Positions 1-8,622 of a stretch of 64,000 bases of DNA are shown here, in pieces (position 1 is the stretch's first letter; every line of letters starts with the position of its first letter). Location: the NCBI GenBank assembly GCA_963776225.1, contig CAVZLL010000001.1:620001-684000 (forward strand), in the 5' to 3' direction. The notes beneath the pieces are model-generated. The model ran no database searches and was not told the DNA's origin. It saw nothing but the letters and a program-made list of their open reading frames with translations. The DNA comes from Bog-756 sp963776225. Its GTDB lineage: Bacteria > Actinomycetota > Acidimicrobiia > Acidimicrobiales > RAAP-2. Both the position numbers and the translations under genes were made by a program.

Positions 1-142
1 CGGCCTGCTGGTCCACCCCGGCGGACGCCAGGACGGCCTTGCCCGCCGGGAGCAGGTGGTTGCGGGCGAACCCGCCGGAGACGTCGATCACGTCGCCGCG
101 TTTGCCGACGCCGTCCACGTCGCTGCGCAGGAGCACCTTCAT
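1..142 (-). CDS. rplI: 50S ribosomal protein L9, N-terminal part
   Basis: Only the first 47 codons are inside the window; the gene runs off the left edge. The translation begins MKVLLRSDVDGVGKRGD and continues with a GGFARNHLLP-type stretch. This is the signature of the L9 N-terminal domain that binds 23S rRNA domain V. The ATG overlaps the rpsR stop in an ATGA, so the two are translationally coupled. It is the last gene of the rpsF-ssb-rpsR-rplI operon, which is conserved across bacteria. Identity is secure; nothing can be said about the C-terminal domain. Confidence 0.93.
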   Translation of the reverse strand, partial: MKVLLRSDVDGVGKRGDVIDVSGGFARNHLLPAGKAVLASAGVDQQA

Positions 143-678
143 CCGCCGTCACCCCCGTCGACCGCGGCGCCGGGCGCCGGCCCGTCACCGTTCGCCGCGA
201 CCTCGGCGACCTCGGGGACGTCGGCGATCTCGACCACCTCGACCACCTCGGCGACATCGCCGCCCCCGGACGGAGCCGGCGGGTCCGGAACCGGGGAGGA
301 GGTCGCGTCGCTCGACAGGGACCGCTCCTCGTCGCGACCCCGTCGCCCGCCGCCGTAGCCCCCGTCGCGGCCGCCGCGGCCACCCCGCCCTCCCGGACGC
401 TCGGTGGTGGTCCGCTGCGTGTAGGGCAACAGGACCAGCTCGCGGGCGGTCTTGATCGCGATGGCCACGTCCCGCTGGTGCTGGGTGCAGTTGCCCGAGA
501 CCCGCCGGGCCCGGATCTTGCCCCGGTCGCTCATGTACTTGCGGAGGAGGGCGACGTCCTTGTAGTCGACCCACTCGATCCTGTCCTTGCACAGCGCGCA
601 CGGCTTCTTCTTGAGACGCCGGCCGGTGTCCTTCGGGGAGCGCCTGGTGGTGCCCCCGCGATCGTTGTTGCGCGCCAT
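139..678 (-). CDS. rpsR: 30S ribosomal protein S18 with long C-terminal tail
   Basis: Residues 1-89 are a standard S18 that sits next to S6 on the 30S platform. They carry a zinc-type set of ligands (C27, C30, C64, H67). S18 is normally 75-90 residues, but this frame stays open to 179 residues. Residues 97-118 are Gly/Arg rich, and residues about 141-179 are acidic, Val/Glu/Asp/Gly rich and free of Lys and Arg. The stop overlaps the rplI start (ATGA), so the tail is not an artefact of a missed stop: the rplI frame begins exactly where this one ends. The start ATG lies two bases after the ssb stop. The S18 core is certain; the role of the tail is unknown. Confidence 0.93.
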   Translation of the reverse strand: MARNNDRGGTTRRSPKDTGRRLKKKPCALCKDRIEWVDYKDVALLRKYMSDRGKIRARRVSGNCTQHQRDVAIAIKTARELVLLPYTQRTTTERPGGRGGRGGRDGGYGGGRRGRDEERSLSSDATSSPVPDPPAPSGGGDVAEVVEVVEIADVPEVAEVAANGDGPAPGAAVDGGDGG

Positions 679-680
679 GA

Positions 681-1145
681 CTAGAAGGGCTCCTCGCTGT
701 AGCCGTATCCCTGCGACGGTGGCGGCGCACCGCCGCCACCGGAGCGCCCGGGGGGGCCCGACGACCCCTCCCCGGGGCCGCGCCGTTCGTTCTTGGTCAC
801 CTGGGCGGTGGCCCAACGGATGCTCGGCCCGATCTCGTCGGCGACCACCTCGACCTTGGACCGCTTGTCGCCGTCGGGCGTCTCCCAGCTGCGCTGCTCG
901 AGCCGCCCGGTCACGATCACCCGCGAGCCGCGGCCGAGGCTCTCCGCGGCGTTCTCGGCCATCTCCCGCCAGCAGACCACGTCGAAGAAGGAGGTCGCCT
1001 CCTCCCATTCCTGGGTCTGACGGTTCTGCCAGCGGCGGTTGACGGCCACCCCGAAGCTGGCCGTGGCCTGACCACTGTTGGTGAACCGGAGCTCGGGATC
1101 GCGGGTGATGTTGCCCACGATGGTCACGGTGTTCCCGTTCGACAT
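681..1145 (-). CDS. ssb: Single-stranded DNA-binding protein
   Basis: This 154-residue protein has an N-terminal OB fold (residues about 5-110) opening MSNGNTVTIVGNITRDPELR. A Gly/Pro-rich flexible linker follows, then a short acidic-aromatic end, YSEEPF. Actinobacterial SSBs usually end in DDEPPF, and this tip recruits replication and repair partners. It protects single-stranded DNA during replication, repair and recombination. It lies between rpsF and rpsR with gaps of two bases on each side, the usual S6-SSB-S18 operon. Length is typical for the family. Confidence 0.96.
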   Translation of the reverse strand: MSNGNTVTIVGNITRDPELRFTNSGQATASFGVAVNRRWQNRQTQEWEEATSFFDVVCWREMAENAAESLGRGSRVIVTGRLEQRSWETPDGDKRSKVEVVADEIGPSIRWATAQVTKNERRGPGEGSSGPPGRSGGGGAPPPSQGYGYSEEPF

Positions 1146-1147
1146 GA

Positions 1148-1492
1148 TCAGCCCTCCCCGGAGGTTGCGGCGGTGGCAGCGGCGGCGGCGCGCCGGCCGG
1201 CCACCTTGTCCGGCAGGCGGATGACCTTGTGGCGGAGCACCTCGTCGGCGAGCACCAGGACCCGCTCCATGTCGGCGACCGCGGGCGGCTCGGCGTTGAG
1301 CTCGATCACCACGTAGTAGCCCTCGCGCTTGTGCTGGAGCTCGTAGGCGAAGGTGCGGCGCCCCCAGCGCTCCACCCGGCCCGGGTTGCCACCCTTCGCC
1401 CGCAGCGCGGCGAGCGCCCGGTCGAGCACCCCGTTGACCGCCGACTCGTCGGCGCCGGTGTCGAAGATGACCATGGTCTCGTAGGGCCGCAC
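1148..1492 (-). CDS. rpsF: 30S ribosomal protein S6
   Basis: A GTG start at 1492 gives 114 residues beginning MRPYETMVIFD, the conserved S6 N-terminus. A strong ribosome binding site (GGGAGGTGA) lies about 7 bases upstream. The reading frame is open for 32 more codons upstream, but those have no S6 similarity. S6 binds 16S rRNA together with S18, which is encoded two genes downstream. The C-terminal tail is Ala-rich. First gene of the rpsF-ssb-rpsR-rplI operon; its promoter should lie in 1493-1611, where I see no clear consensus. Confidence 0.95.
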   Translation of the reverse strand: MRPYETMVIFDTGADESAVNGVLDRALAALRAKGGNPGRVERWGRRTFAYELQHKREGYYVVIELNAEPPAVADMERVLVLADEVLRHKVIRLPDKVAGRRAAAAATAATSGEG

Positions 1493-1611
1493 GTGCGGCT
1501 CACCTCCCTCTGGATCGGGCGCCGGGCGCCCGAGCCCCACCGTGTGGGGCAGGTCGGAACAGGACGGCCGCGCCACTGCGAGCGGCACGACCGGGTAACT
1601 CTAGCCGCGAC

Positions 1612-2427
1612 TCAGTGATAGCTCTCCGCGTCGGTGGGGAACGACCCCGACCGCACGTCGGCGGCGAAGGCGGAGACCGCCTCGGTGGCCGCCCGACCGA
1701 GCTCGGCGTAGCGCCGCACGAACTTCGGGGTGGTCGGGGTGATCCCGAGCAGGTCGTGGAGGACCAGCACCTGGCCGTCGCAGGCCGGACCGGCGCCGAT
1801 CCCGATGGTGGGGACGTCGACCGCGTCGGTGAGCAGTGCCCCCACCTTCTCCGGGACCCCCTCGACCACCAGCGCGAAGCAACCGGCGGCCGCCAGGATC
1901 TCGGCGCTCTCGACGATGGCCCGGGCCGCCTCCGCGTCGCGACCCTGGACGCGGTGACCACCCATCGCGTGGATCGACTGCGGGGTCAGCCCGACGTGAC
2001 CCATCACCGGGATCTCGGCCTCGACCAGAGCCGCCACCATCGGTGCCCGGACGGCCCCGCCCTCGAGCTTCACGCACTGGGCGCCGGCCCTGATCAGAGT
2101 CGCCGCGTTGCGCACGGTGTCCACCGCGTCGAGGTGGTAGCTCAGCCAGGGGAGGTCGCCCACCACCAGGGCGGCCGGACAGGCCCGGGCCACCGCGGCG
2201 ACATGGTGGGCCATCTCGGAGACGGTGACCCGGAGGGTGTCCGGGTGACCCAGGACGGTGTTGGCCACCGAGTCGCCGACCAGGATGAGGTCGACCCCGG
2301 CGGCGTCGGCGATCCGTGCGCCGGGGGTGTCGTAGGCGGTGACCATCACCAGTGGCGGACGGCCGTCGCGTCGTTTGGTGGCGCGGACCGCGGGCACGGT
2401 GACCGGCGCAGGGCGGGTCTCGGGCAT
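1612..2427 (-). CDS. panB: 3-methyl-2-oxobutanoate hydroxymethyltransferase
   Basis: This 271-residue enzyme transfers a hydroxymethyl group from methylene-tetrahydrofolate to 2-oxoisovalerate to make ketopantoate, the first committed step of pantothenate and coenzyme A synthesis. Seen motifs include VMVTAYDTPGARIADAAGVD near the N-terminus, LVGDSVANTVLGH (metal and substrate site), VKLEGG, GHVGLTPQS and the GIGAGPACDGQVLVLHD block. The ATG at 2427 follows GGAGG by 6 bases. A longer in-frame start exists at 2490 but lacks similarity. It is placed between the S6 operon and DUF5318, on the same strand. Length is normal for PanB. Confidence 0.95.
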   Translation of the reverse strand: MPETRPAPVTVPAVRATKRRDGRPPLVMVTAYDTPGARIADAAGVDLILVGDSVANTVLGHPDTLRVTVSEMAHHVAAVARACPAALVVGDLPWLSYHLDAVDTVRNAATLIRAGAQCVKLEGGAVRAPMVAALVEAEIPVMGHVGLTPQSIHAMGGHRVQGRDAEAARAIVESAEILAAAGCFALVVEGVPEKVGALLTDAVDVPTIGIGAGPACDGQVLVLHDLLGITPTTPKFVRRYAELGRAATEAVSAFAADVRSGSFPTDAESYH

Positions 2428-2580
2428 GTCGTTCCTCCAGGTCGACCGTCCAGCGCCAGATGGCTGCCGGCGGCGGGGGTGGGTGGCCACCCCGCGGAGC
2501 CCAGATGCTCCGCCGTCAGCGTAGTGCGCCGGCGGGCGGCCCCGACAGGGTCGGAGAGGGGTGCCGGCCCGGTCCGGGAC

Positions 2581-3024
2581 TCAGCGGGCGGGACGGTCGC
2601 GCCGCTGGGCGGGCGGTGCGGTCGCCACCCCGGAACCGGCCGGGTACATGCGGGCCAGGTGGTTCCACCGGCAACCGCAGCAGACCTCGACCACGTAACA
2701 GACCACCGGGTCCTTGCGCCGCCAGTAGCGGGTCAGTTCGGCCTGGGAGGTCACGCAGCGGCCGCCGGAGGGGAGCCGGGGCCCGAAGACGAACGTGACG
2801 TCGACGAGGTCTGCCTCCTCGCAGATCGGGCACCCCTCCCCGGTCGGCCTCCCGAGGTTGGTCGCAGCCCGCAGCAGCTCGGGGTGGGCGTCGCAGACGT
2901 CGAGCCGGGAGAGACGGCCACGATGGAACTCGCGGACGACGGCGTTGCGGGCGAGCAGGTACTCGACCTGCCCCCCGGAGGGGGAGGTCTGCACACCGTC
3001 GAGCGCTCCGGGGCGGAAGCTCAC
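2581..3024 (-). CDS. DUF5318 family protein
   Basis: From a GTG at 3024 this gives about 147 residues. It resembles mycobacterial Rv0049 (DUF5318): a VEYLLARNAVV start, VCDAHPELLRAA, then a zinc-ribbon-like pair of cysteine motifs (CPIC and CCGC) and WNHLARMY. An ATG at 3060 in the same frame would add 12 residues and cannot be excluded. Function is unknown; the Cys pairs suggest metal binding. In M. tuberculosis the family member also lies beside the PadR regulator and ino1, as here. It is divergent from padR, sharing a 166-base intergenic region. Confidence 0.82.
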   Translation of the reverse strand: MSFRPGALDGVQTSPSGGQVEYLLARNAVVREFHRGRLSRLDVCDAHPELLRAATNLGRPTGEGCPICEEADLVDVTFVFGPRLPSGGRCVTSQAELTRYWRRKDPVVCYVVEVCCGCRWNHLARMYPAGSGVATAPPAQRRDRPAR

Positions 3025-3110
3025 CGGGCCAGGGTACCCCCTGGACTGCACCGGCGACATGGTCCGGCGGGCCCGGCAGCAACGCACGACCCGGTGCGCA
3101 TATGTTGCAT

Positions 3111-3133
3111 TGATATATCGAAGTGATATATCG
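3111..3133. promoter_or_regulatory. Tandem 10-bp repeat, candidate PadR operator
   Basis: TGATATATCG occurs twice in direct orientation, at 3111-3120 and 3124-3133, separated by AAG. Each copy contains the 8-bp palindrome GATATATC, so the whole element is also nearly symmetric. It stands out as AT-rich in very GC-rich DNA. It lies in the divergent gap between DUF5318 and padR, about 60 bases before the padR start. Autoregulation through this site is inference; PadR proteins commonly bind such repeats at their own promoters. Confidence 0.5.
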
Positions 3134-3190
3134 TCCCGGGTATGCAGGTGGTGAAGGACGATTCCGCGGCAGCGGGCGGCCGGTCCTGAC

Positions 3191-3844
3191 GTGCTCGACC
3201 TGGCCATCCTGGGCCTGCTCCACGAGCAGGAGATGCACGGCTACGAGATCCGGCGACGGCTGCGGGACGAGCTCGGCCTGTTCGCCAACATCTCCTTCGG
3301 TTCCCTCTACCCGTGCCTGTCCCGGCTCGAGAGCGCCGGGGCGGTGACGGTCGCCGAGCCGGCCGGCCCGACCACGGTGGCCTCGATCCCCTTCACCGGG
3401 TCCCTCGGTGGCGAGCGGGCCGGGCTCCGCGCCCGGCGGTCCGGGGCTCCGCTGGCCTCCAAGCGCTCGCGCAAGGTCTACCGGATCACCGACGGAGGAC
3501 GCGCCCTGTTCGAGCGCCTTCTCGACGCCGAGGAGCCGCCCGGGACCGACGACGCGCGCAGCTTCGGCCTCCGGCTCGCCTTCGCCCGCCACCTCGCACC
3601 CTCCGCCCGGCTGGCCCTGCTGGAGCGCCGCCGGACCCAGCTCACCCGGCGTCTCGTGCACGACCGGGCGCGTGCGGCGGGCGACGGTCTCGACGTCTAC
3701 ATCCGCTCGCTCGTCGAGCACAGCACCGAGGCAACCCAGCACGACATCGACTGGCTCGACCGGCTCATCGAGGCCGAGCAGCAGAAGCAAGCCCCGCGGG
3801 GCACCGTCAGAGCAACGACCAGAGCAACGAAGGGAACCGATTGA
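3191..3844 (+). CDS. PadR family transcriptional regulator
   Basis: This 217-residue protein has a winged helix at residues 1-95, starting MLDLAILGLLHEQEMHGYEI and including SFGSLYPCLSRLE, the PadR recognition helix pattern. The wing carries an unusually long insertion (about 35 residues rich in Gly/Ala/Arg) before KVYRITDGGRALF. A C-terminal helical dimerization region follows. The start is GTG with no strong ribosome site. The stop overlaps the ino1 ATG (TGATG), so the two are co-translated. The pairing padR-ino1 is conserved in mycobacteria (Rv0047c-Rv0046c), suggesting it controls inositol synthesis, but the ligand is unknown. Confidence 0.88.
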   Translation: MLDLAILGLLHEQEMHGYEIRRRLRDELGLFANISFGSLYPCLSRLESAGAVTVAEPAGPTTVASIPFTGSLGGERAGLRARRSGAPLASKRSRKVYRITDGGRALFERLLDAEEPPGTDDARSFGLRLAFARHLAPSARLALLERRRTQLTRRLVHDRARAAGDGLDVYIRSLVEHSTEATQHDIDWLDRLIEAEQQKQAPRGTVRATTRATKGTD

Positions 3845-4947
3845 TGAGCAAGATCCGAGTCGCCATCGCCGGCGTGGGCAACTGCGCGAGCTCACTCGTC
3901 CAGGGTGTGGAGTACTACCGCTCGGCCGAGCCGGGCGAGACCGTGCCCGGCCTCATGCACGTGGTGCTCGGCGGCTACCACGTCGGCGATCTCGAGTTCG
4001 TGGCCGCCTTCGACGTCGACGCGACCAAGGTCGGGACCGACCTGGGCAAGGCCATCTTCGCCGGCCAGAACAACACCGTCCGCTTCGCCAACGTCGGCGA
4101 CCTGGGGGTGACCGTGCAGCGTGGTCCCACCCTCGACGGGTTCGGCACCTACTACCGGGAGACGGTCGAGGAGTCCCCGGCCGAGCCGGTCGACGTGGTC
4201 GCCGCCCTGTCGGACTCGGGCGCCGACGTCCTGATCGGCTACCTGCCGGTCGGGTCGGAACAGGCCCAGCGGTTCTACGCCGACGCCTGCCTGCAGGCCG
4301 GGGTCGGATTCGTCAACGCCATCCCGGTCTTCATCGCGTCCGATCCCGAGTGGGCCGGGAGGTTCTCCGCCGCCGGCCTGCCCATCGTGGGCGACGACAT
4401 CAAGAGCCAGGTGGGCTCCACCATCGTCCATCGCATCCTGACCCGCCTGTTCGAGGACCGCGGCCTCGCCCTCGACCACACCTACCAGCTCAACGTCGGC
4501 GGGAACATGGACTTCAAGAACATGCTCGAGCGGGAACGCCTCGAGTCGAAGAAGGTCTCCAAGACCCAGGCGGTCACCAGTCAGATCGAGCACGGGACCC
4601 TTCCCGACGACGACGTCCACATCGGCCCCTCGGACCACGTGCCGTGGCTCCACGACCGCAAGTGGGCCTACATCCGCATGGAGGGGCGCAACTTCGGCGA
4701 CGTCCCGCTCAACCTCGAGCTCAAGCTCGAGGTCTGGGACTCCCCGAATTCGGCCGGGGTGATCATCGACGCGGTCCGCTGCGCGAAGCTCGCCCTCGAC
4801 CGCCGCATCGGCGGTCCCCTGCTCGGCCCCTCCGCCTACTTCATGAAGTCGCCGCCGGTGCAGTACCACGACGACGTGGCCCACGACCTGGTGGAGCAGT
4901 TCGCGGCGGGTGAGCCGGGACCGGTCTGGCCGGTCGACCGGCCCTGA
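3844..4947 (+). CDS. ino1: Inositol-1-phosphate synthase
   Basis: This 367-residue NAD-dependent enzyme converts glucose 6-phosphate to inositol 1-phosphate, the precursor of phosphatidylinositol, PIM lipids and mycothiol in Actinobacteria. It opens with the Rossmann pattern VAIAGVGNCASSLVQG. It then carries the catalytic stretches SDSGADVLIGYLPVGSEQ, VGDDIKSQVGSTIVHR, LNVGGNMDFKNM and PSDHVPWL, matching the short actinobacterial/archaeal Ino1 class. The ATG overlaps the padR stop. It converges on pcnA with a hairpin between them. Confidence 0.95.
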   Translation: MSKIRVAIAGVGNCASSLVQGVEYYRSAEPGETVPGLMHVVLGGYHVGDLEFVAAFDVDATKVGTDLGKAIFAGQNNTVRFANVGDLGVTVQRGPTLDGFGTYYRETVEESPAEPVDVVAALSDSGADVLIGYLPVGSEQAQRFYADACLQAGVGFVNAIPVFIASDPEWAGRFSAAGLPIVGDDIKSQVGSTIVHRILTRLFEDRGLALDHTYQLNVGGNMDFKNMLERERLESKKVSKTQAVTSQIEHGTLPDDDVHIGPSDHVPWLHDRKWAYIRMEGRNFGDVPLNLELKLEVWDSPNSAGVIIDAVRCAKLALDRRIGGPLLGPSAYFMKSPPVQYHDDVAHDLVEQFAAGEPGPVWPVDRP

Positions 4948-4951
4948 CCCC

Positions 4952-4983
4952 GCGACCGGAGGACGCCCGCCCGCTCCGGTCGC
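4952..4983. terminator. Hairpin between convergent ino1 and pcnA
   Basis: GCGACCGGAG at 4952-4961 pairs perfectly with CTCCGGTCGC at 4974-4983, leaving a 12-base loop. It begins 5 bases after the ino1 stop and ends 4 bases before the pcnA stop, so it can serve both converging transcripts. No U-tract follows, which is common in high-GC actinobacteria. Confidence 0.6.
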
Positions 4984-4986
4984 CGA

Positions 4987-6378
4987 TCAGGATCCCTGCT
5001 CGGCCCACCAGAGCGAGAGCCTCCGGCGTGCCTCCTGCTCTCCGAGCGGCCCTTCGTCCATCCTGAGCTCGAGCAGGTGGGCGAGCGCCCGCCCGACGTC
5101 CCGGCCGGGCGGGAGGCCGAGCTGCTCCATCACCTGGGTACCGTCGAGGTCGGGACGGATCGCGTCGAGCTCCTCCTGCTCGCGCAACTGGGCGATGCGC
5201 GCCTCGAGCTCGTCCATCCGACGGGCCAGCGCGCGCGCCTTGGCGGGGTTGCGGGTGGTGCAGTCGCACCGGGTCAGCTCGTTGAGCCGATCCAGCAGGG
5301 GCCCGGCGTCGCGTACGTAGCGGCGCACGGCGCGGTCGGTCCAACCGAGCCGGTAGGTGTGGAAGCGGAGGTGGAGATTGACCAGCTCGGTCACCACCTC
5401 GATCTCGTCGTTGGGGTAGCGGAGCGCCTGCATCCGGAGGCGGGTCATCCGCGCCCCGACCACCTCGTGATGGTGGAAGGTGACCCCTCCTTCGTCGAAC
5501 GCCCGGGTCCGCGGCTTGCCCACGTCGTGGAAGAGCGCGGCGAGGCGGAGCAACCTGTCCGCCGAGGTCCGGTCGACGACGGCCAGGGTGTGGGCGAGCA
5601 CGTCCTTGTGCTGGTGGATCGGGTCCTGTTCGAGCGCGAGACCGGGAAGCTCGGGGAGGAACTCGTCTGCCAACCCGGTACGGACGACGAACCAGAGGGC
5701 GACCGAGGGCACCGGGACCATCACGATCTTGTCCAGCTCGTCGCGGATCCGCTCCGCCGAGACGATGGAGAGCCGCCCGTGGCCCGCCCGGACCGCTGCC
5801 ACCAGCTCGACGGTCGGCTCGAGGTCGAGCCGGGCCAGGAACCGTGCGGCCCGGAGCATGCGCAACGGATCGTCGGTGAAGGAGGTCTCGGGATCGAGCG
5901 GCGTGCGCAGCCGGTGCTCGGCCAGGTCGAGGAGACCCCCGAAGGGGTCGATCAGCTCGAGCTCCGGGACACGGAGCGCCATCGCGTTGACCGTGAAGTC
6001 ACGCCGGGCCAGATCCTCTTCGAGGCTGTCCCCGAAGGCGACGTCGGGCTTGCGGGTGTCCGGGCAGTAGGCCTCCGCCCGGTGGGTGGTGATCTCGTAC
6101 CGCTGGCCGGCCCGTATGCAGGCGATGGTCCCGAAGCGCTTCCCCTGGGTCCAGACCGCGTCGGCCCAGCCCCGGAGCAGCGCCTCGATCTGGTCGGGTC
6201 GTGCATCGGTGGTGAAGTCGAGATCGCGATCGACGTCGGCCGCGCCGGGGACGGGGTCGGCCACGATCGCGTCGCGGACCGAACCCCCCACCAGGTAGAG
6301 GGTGTGACCCGCCGCTCGGAAGCGGTCGGACAGGTCGGAGGTGGCCGACACGAGGGGCCGCAGTCGCTCGGGGAACAC
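4987..6378 (-). CDS. pcnA: CCA tRNA nucleotidyltransferase
   Basis: This 463-residue class II nucleotidyltransferase builds or repairs the 3' CCA end of tRNAs. Seen are the head motif LYLVGGSVRDAI, the catalytic DRDLDFTTDARP, RRDFTVNAMA, the DPLRMLRAARFLARL neck helix, and a C-terminal HD-type domain with LFHDVGKPRT. This fits the bacterial class that carries an added HD phosphohydrolase domain. The start is GTG at 6378. It is divergent from the DUF6049 gene as in mycobacteria (Rv3907c next to Rv3908-Rv3909), though the mutT gene normally between them is absent here. Confidence 0.95.
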   Translation of the reverse strand: MFPERLRPLVSATSDLSDRFRAAGHTLYLVGGSVRDAIVADPVPGAADVDRDLDFTTDARPDQIEALLRGWADAVWTQGKRFGTIACIRAGQRYEITTHRAEAYCPDTRKPDVAFGDSLEEDLARRDFTVNAMALRVPELELIDPFGGLLDLAEHRLRTPLDPETSFTDDPLRMLRAARFLARLDLEPTVELVAAVRAGHGRLSIVSAERIRDELDKIVMVPVPSVALWFVVRTGLADEFLPELPGLALEQDPIHQHKDVLAHTLAVVDRTSADRLLRLAALFHDVGKPRTRAFDEGGVTFHHHEVVGARMTRLRMQALRYPNDEIEVVTELVNLHLRFHTYRLGWTDRAVRRYVRDAGPLLDRLNELTRCDCTTRNPAKARALARRMDELEARIAQLREQEELDAIRPDLDGTQVMEQLGLPPGRDVGRALAHLLELRMDEGPLGEQEARRRLSLWWAEQGS

Positions 6379-6419
6379 GCGGCCGAGGGTAGTTCGCCTG
6401 GCCTAGGCTTCGATCCGAC

Positions 6420-8622
6420 GTGGATCGGGAACGAGGCAGACCCTGCCCGAGCATCGCGCGGTCGGTCATCCTGCTCGCGGTGGTCGCGCCCGCCACGTGG
6501 GTCCTCCTCGCCTCGGTCGGTGCGGGAGCATCACCGGTCCGGACGGTGACTGCCACGTCGATCGCGGCGGTCTCGGGCGGCCGCAATTCCCCACCCCCGC
6601 TGGCGTTGCTGTCCCAGACACCGTGGGTCGCTCCGGGTCAGGTCTTCGACCTCCATCTCCGGGCCGACGTGCCGAGCGCCGACCAGGCCGTCCTCGGGGT
6701 GAGCGTTGCGGTCTACCCGTGCCTGTCGAGCATCTCCGGATTCGACCAGTCGGTCACCGCCGGGCCGACCGGTGTCCCGATCTCCGCGACCCCGACGGCA
6801 CTGCCGGTGAGCAGCCTCGCGGCGTTGCCGGGCGGCGGGTTCGACCTCCCGGTGCCGGTCGTGGTCGGCCCGTCGGGGACCGGTTCGGGATCGACCGGGT
6901 CGGGAGGAGCGGGATTCACCGTCGCACCTCCTCACGGGCGGGGCGGAGTGCGGGGCCTTCCCCTCCGGGGTCTACCCGGTCCGGCTCGAGCTGGTCGACA
7001 CCACCGACGGCAGCGTGCTGGGCTCGTTCGTCACCCATCTGGTGTACACCGAGGCGGGCGCGGACACCCAGCGCCTCCGGGTGGCGGTGGTCCTGCCGGT
7101 GCAGACGACGGTCGGTGCGGCGAGAGCACCGAGCACCGCCGCGCTGGTGGTGCATCCCGGAGCGGCGATCGAGACGCCCGCGCCCGCCGCGCTGGCCGGG
7201 CTGGCGGGTACCGTCGGGGCGCTCGCCCAGCACGGCACGGTCCCGGTCACCCTCCAGGTCAGCGGGCAGACGGTCGGACTGCTCGACGACCCGACCGACG
7301 AGACGGCGCTCACCCAGTTGGCCGAGCTGGCCGCGACGCCGTCGGTGCACGAGCTGACCTCGGCCCCCTTCACACCGGTCGACGCGGCCACGCTCATCGG
7401 CGGCGCGCTGCCCACCGAGCTCTCCCTCCAGATCGCCCGCGGCAACGAAGCGGTGGCGGCGGCGACCGGGAGGCCCGTCCCCGATCCGGCGGCCGGGCTC
7501 GGGGCCTGGGTCACCAACGACGCGCTCGACGGCGCAACCGTGGCCGCCCTCGTCGCCGACGGCTACGGCGAGCTGGTGCTCCCCTCCAGCGAGCTCAGCT
7601 CGACACCGGCCACCGGGTCGACGACCCAGCCGTTCTCGCTCCCGGGCGGGCGGGGGCCGACCGTGCGGGTGATGGCCTCCGACCCCGATCTGGCCTCCCG
7701 GTTCACCGCCCAGCCGGCCGATCCGGTCCTGGGCGCCCACCAGCTGGTCGCCGAGCTCGCCCAGCTGTACTACGAGCGCCCCAACGGCGCCTCCCCCCGG
7801 GCCGTGGTCGCGGTCCCACCGACCTCCTGGTCGGCCAGTCCCGCCTTCGTGGCCGCACTGCTCGGTTCGCTCTCCGCAAACCCGATGGTCGAGGCGGTCA
7901 CCATCGACCAGCTCTTCTCCCTGTTCCCGACCCCGGCCACCTGTCACGTCGGCTGCCACCTGCTGCCGCCCTCGGCGACCGGGCTCCCGCTGACCGAGGT
8001 CCGCACCCAACGTCAGCGGGTGAACGCTTTCGCGGCCGCCGCTCCCGGTGACCAGGTCCTCGGCCAGCAGCTCGGCGATCTCGTCCTCGCCGGGGAGTCC
8101 GAGACGCTCCGGCCGGCCCAGCAGTCGGCGGTGCTCGCGAACGCGGGGACCGCCGTCGATGCCCAGCTCGGCCTGCTCAGCGTCGAGGGGGACCAGTCGA
8201 TCACCCTCACCGCGAGCAGCGGCAAGGTGCCGGTGACCGTGCTCTCGAATGCCCCGTACGCGGTGACCGGGTCGCTGACCCTCTCCAGCGACAAGCTGCT
8301 CTTCGACAACGGCCAGACCCAGTGGTCGGCCCGGATCACCCTCCCCCCGCGCTACACCAAGGTCGTCTACGTGCGGGTCCGCACGAGGGCATCGGGTGTC
8401 TTCAGGATGGACGTCGCGCTGCACTCCCCCGACGGACTGCTCAAGCTCGCCGGCGGCGAGGTCTCCGTGCGCTCGACGGCCACCTCGGTGGTCGGGATCG
8501 TGCTCTCGATCGGCGCTGTCGCGGTGCTGCTGGTCTGGTGGATCCGTACCTCGCGCAAACGGCACCTCCTTGGGCGGGCCGAGGAGGCGGCCGGCCCGGG
8601 TGTGCTCCCCGAGGGGCGATGA
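6420..8622 (+). pseudogene. DUF6049 membrane-anchored secreted protein, interrupted by a frameshift
   Basis: The N-terminal part (GTG at 6420) has a signal peptide (IARSVILLAVVAPATWVLLA) and a beta-rich region. Similarity then jumps to the +1 frame at about 6915-6950, where ECGAFPSGVYPVRLEL appears. It continues unbroken to 8622, ending with one membrane helix (VVGIVLSIGAVAVLLVWW) and a basic tail. Both halves are needed for one normal protein of about 730 residues. It corresponds by position to mycobacterial Rv3909, upstream of murJ. The stop overlaps the murJ start (ATGA). The original frame stays open to 8051 only because of high GC. It may be genuine decay or a base error in a G-rich run (6937-6947). 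Confidence 0.75.
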
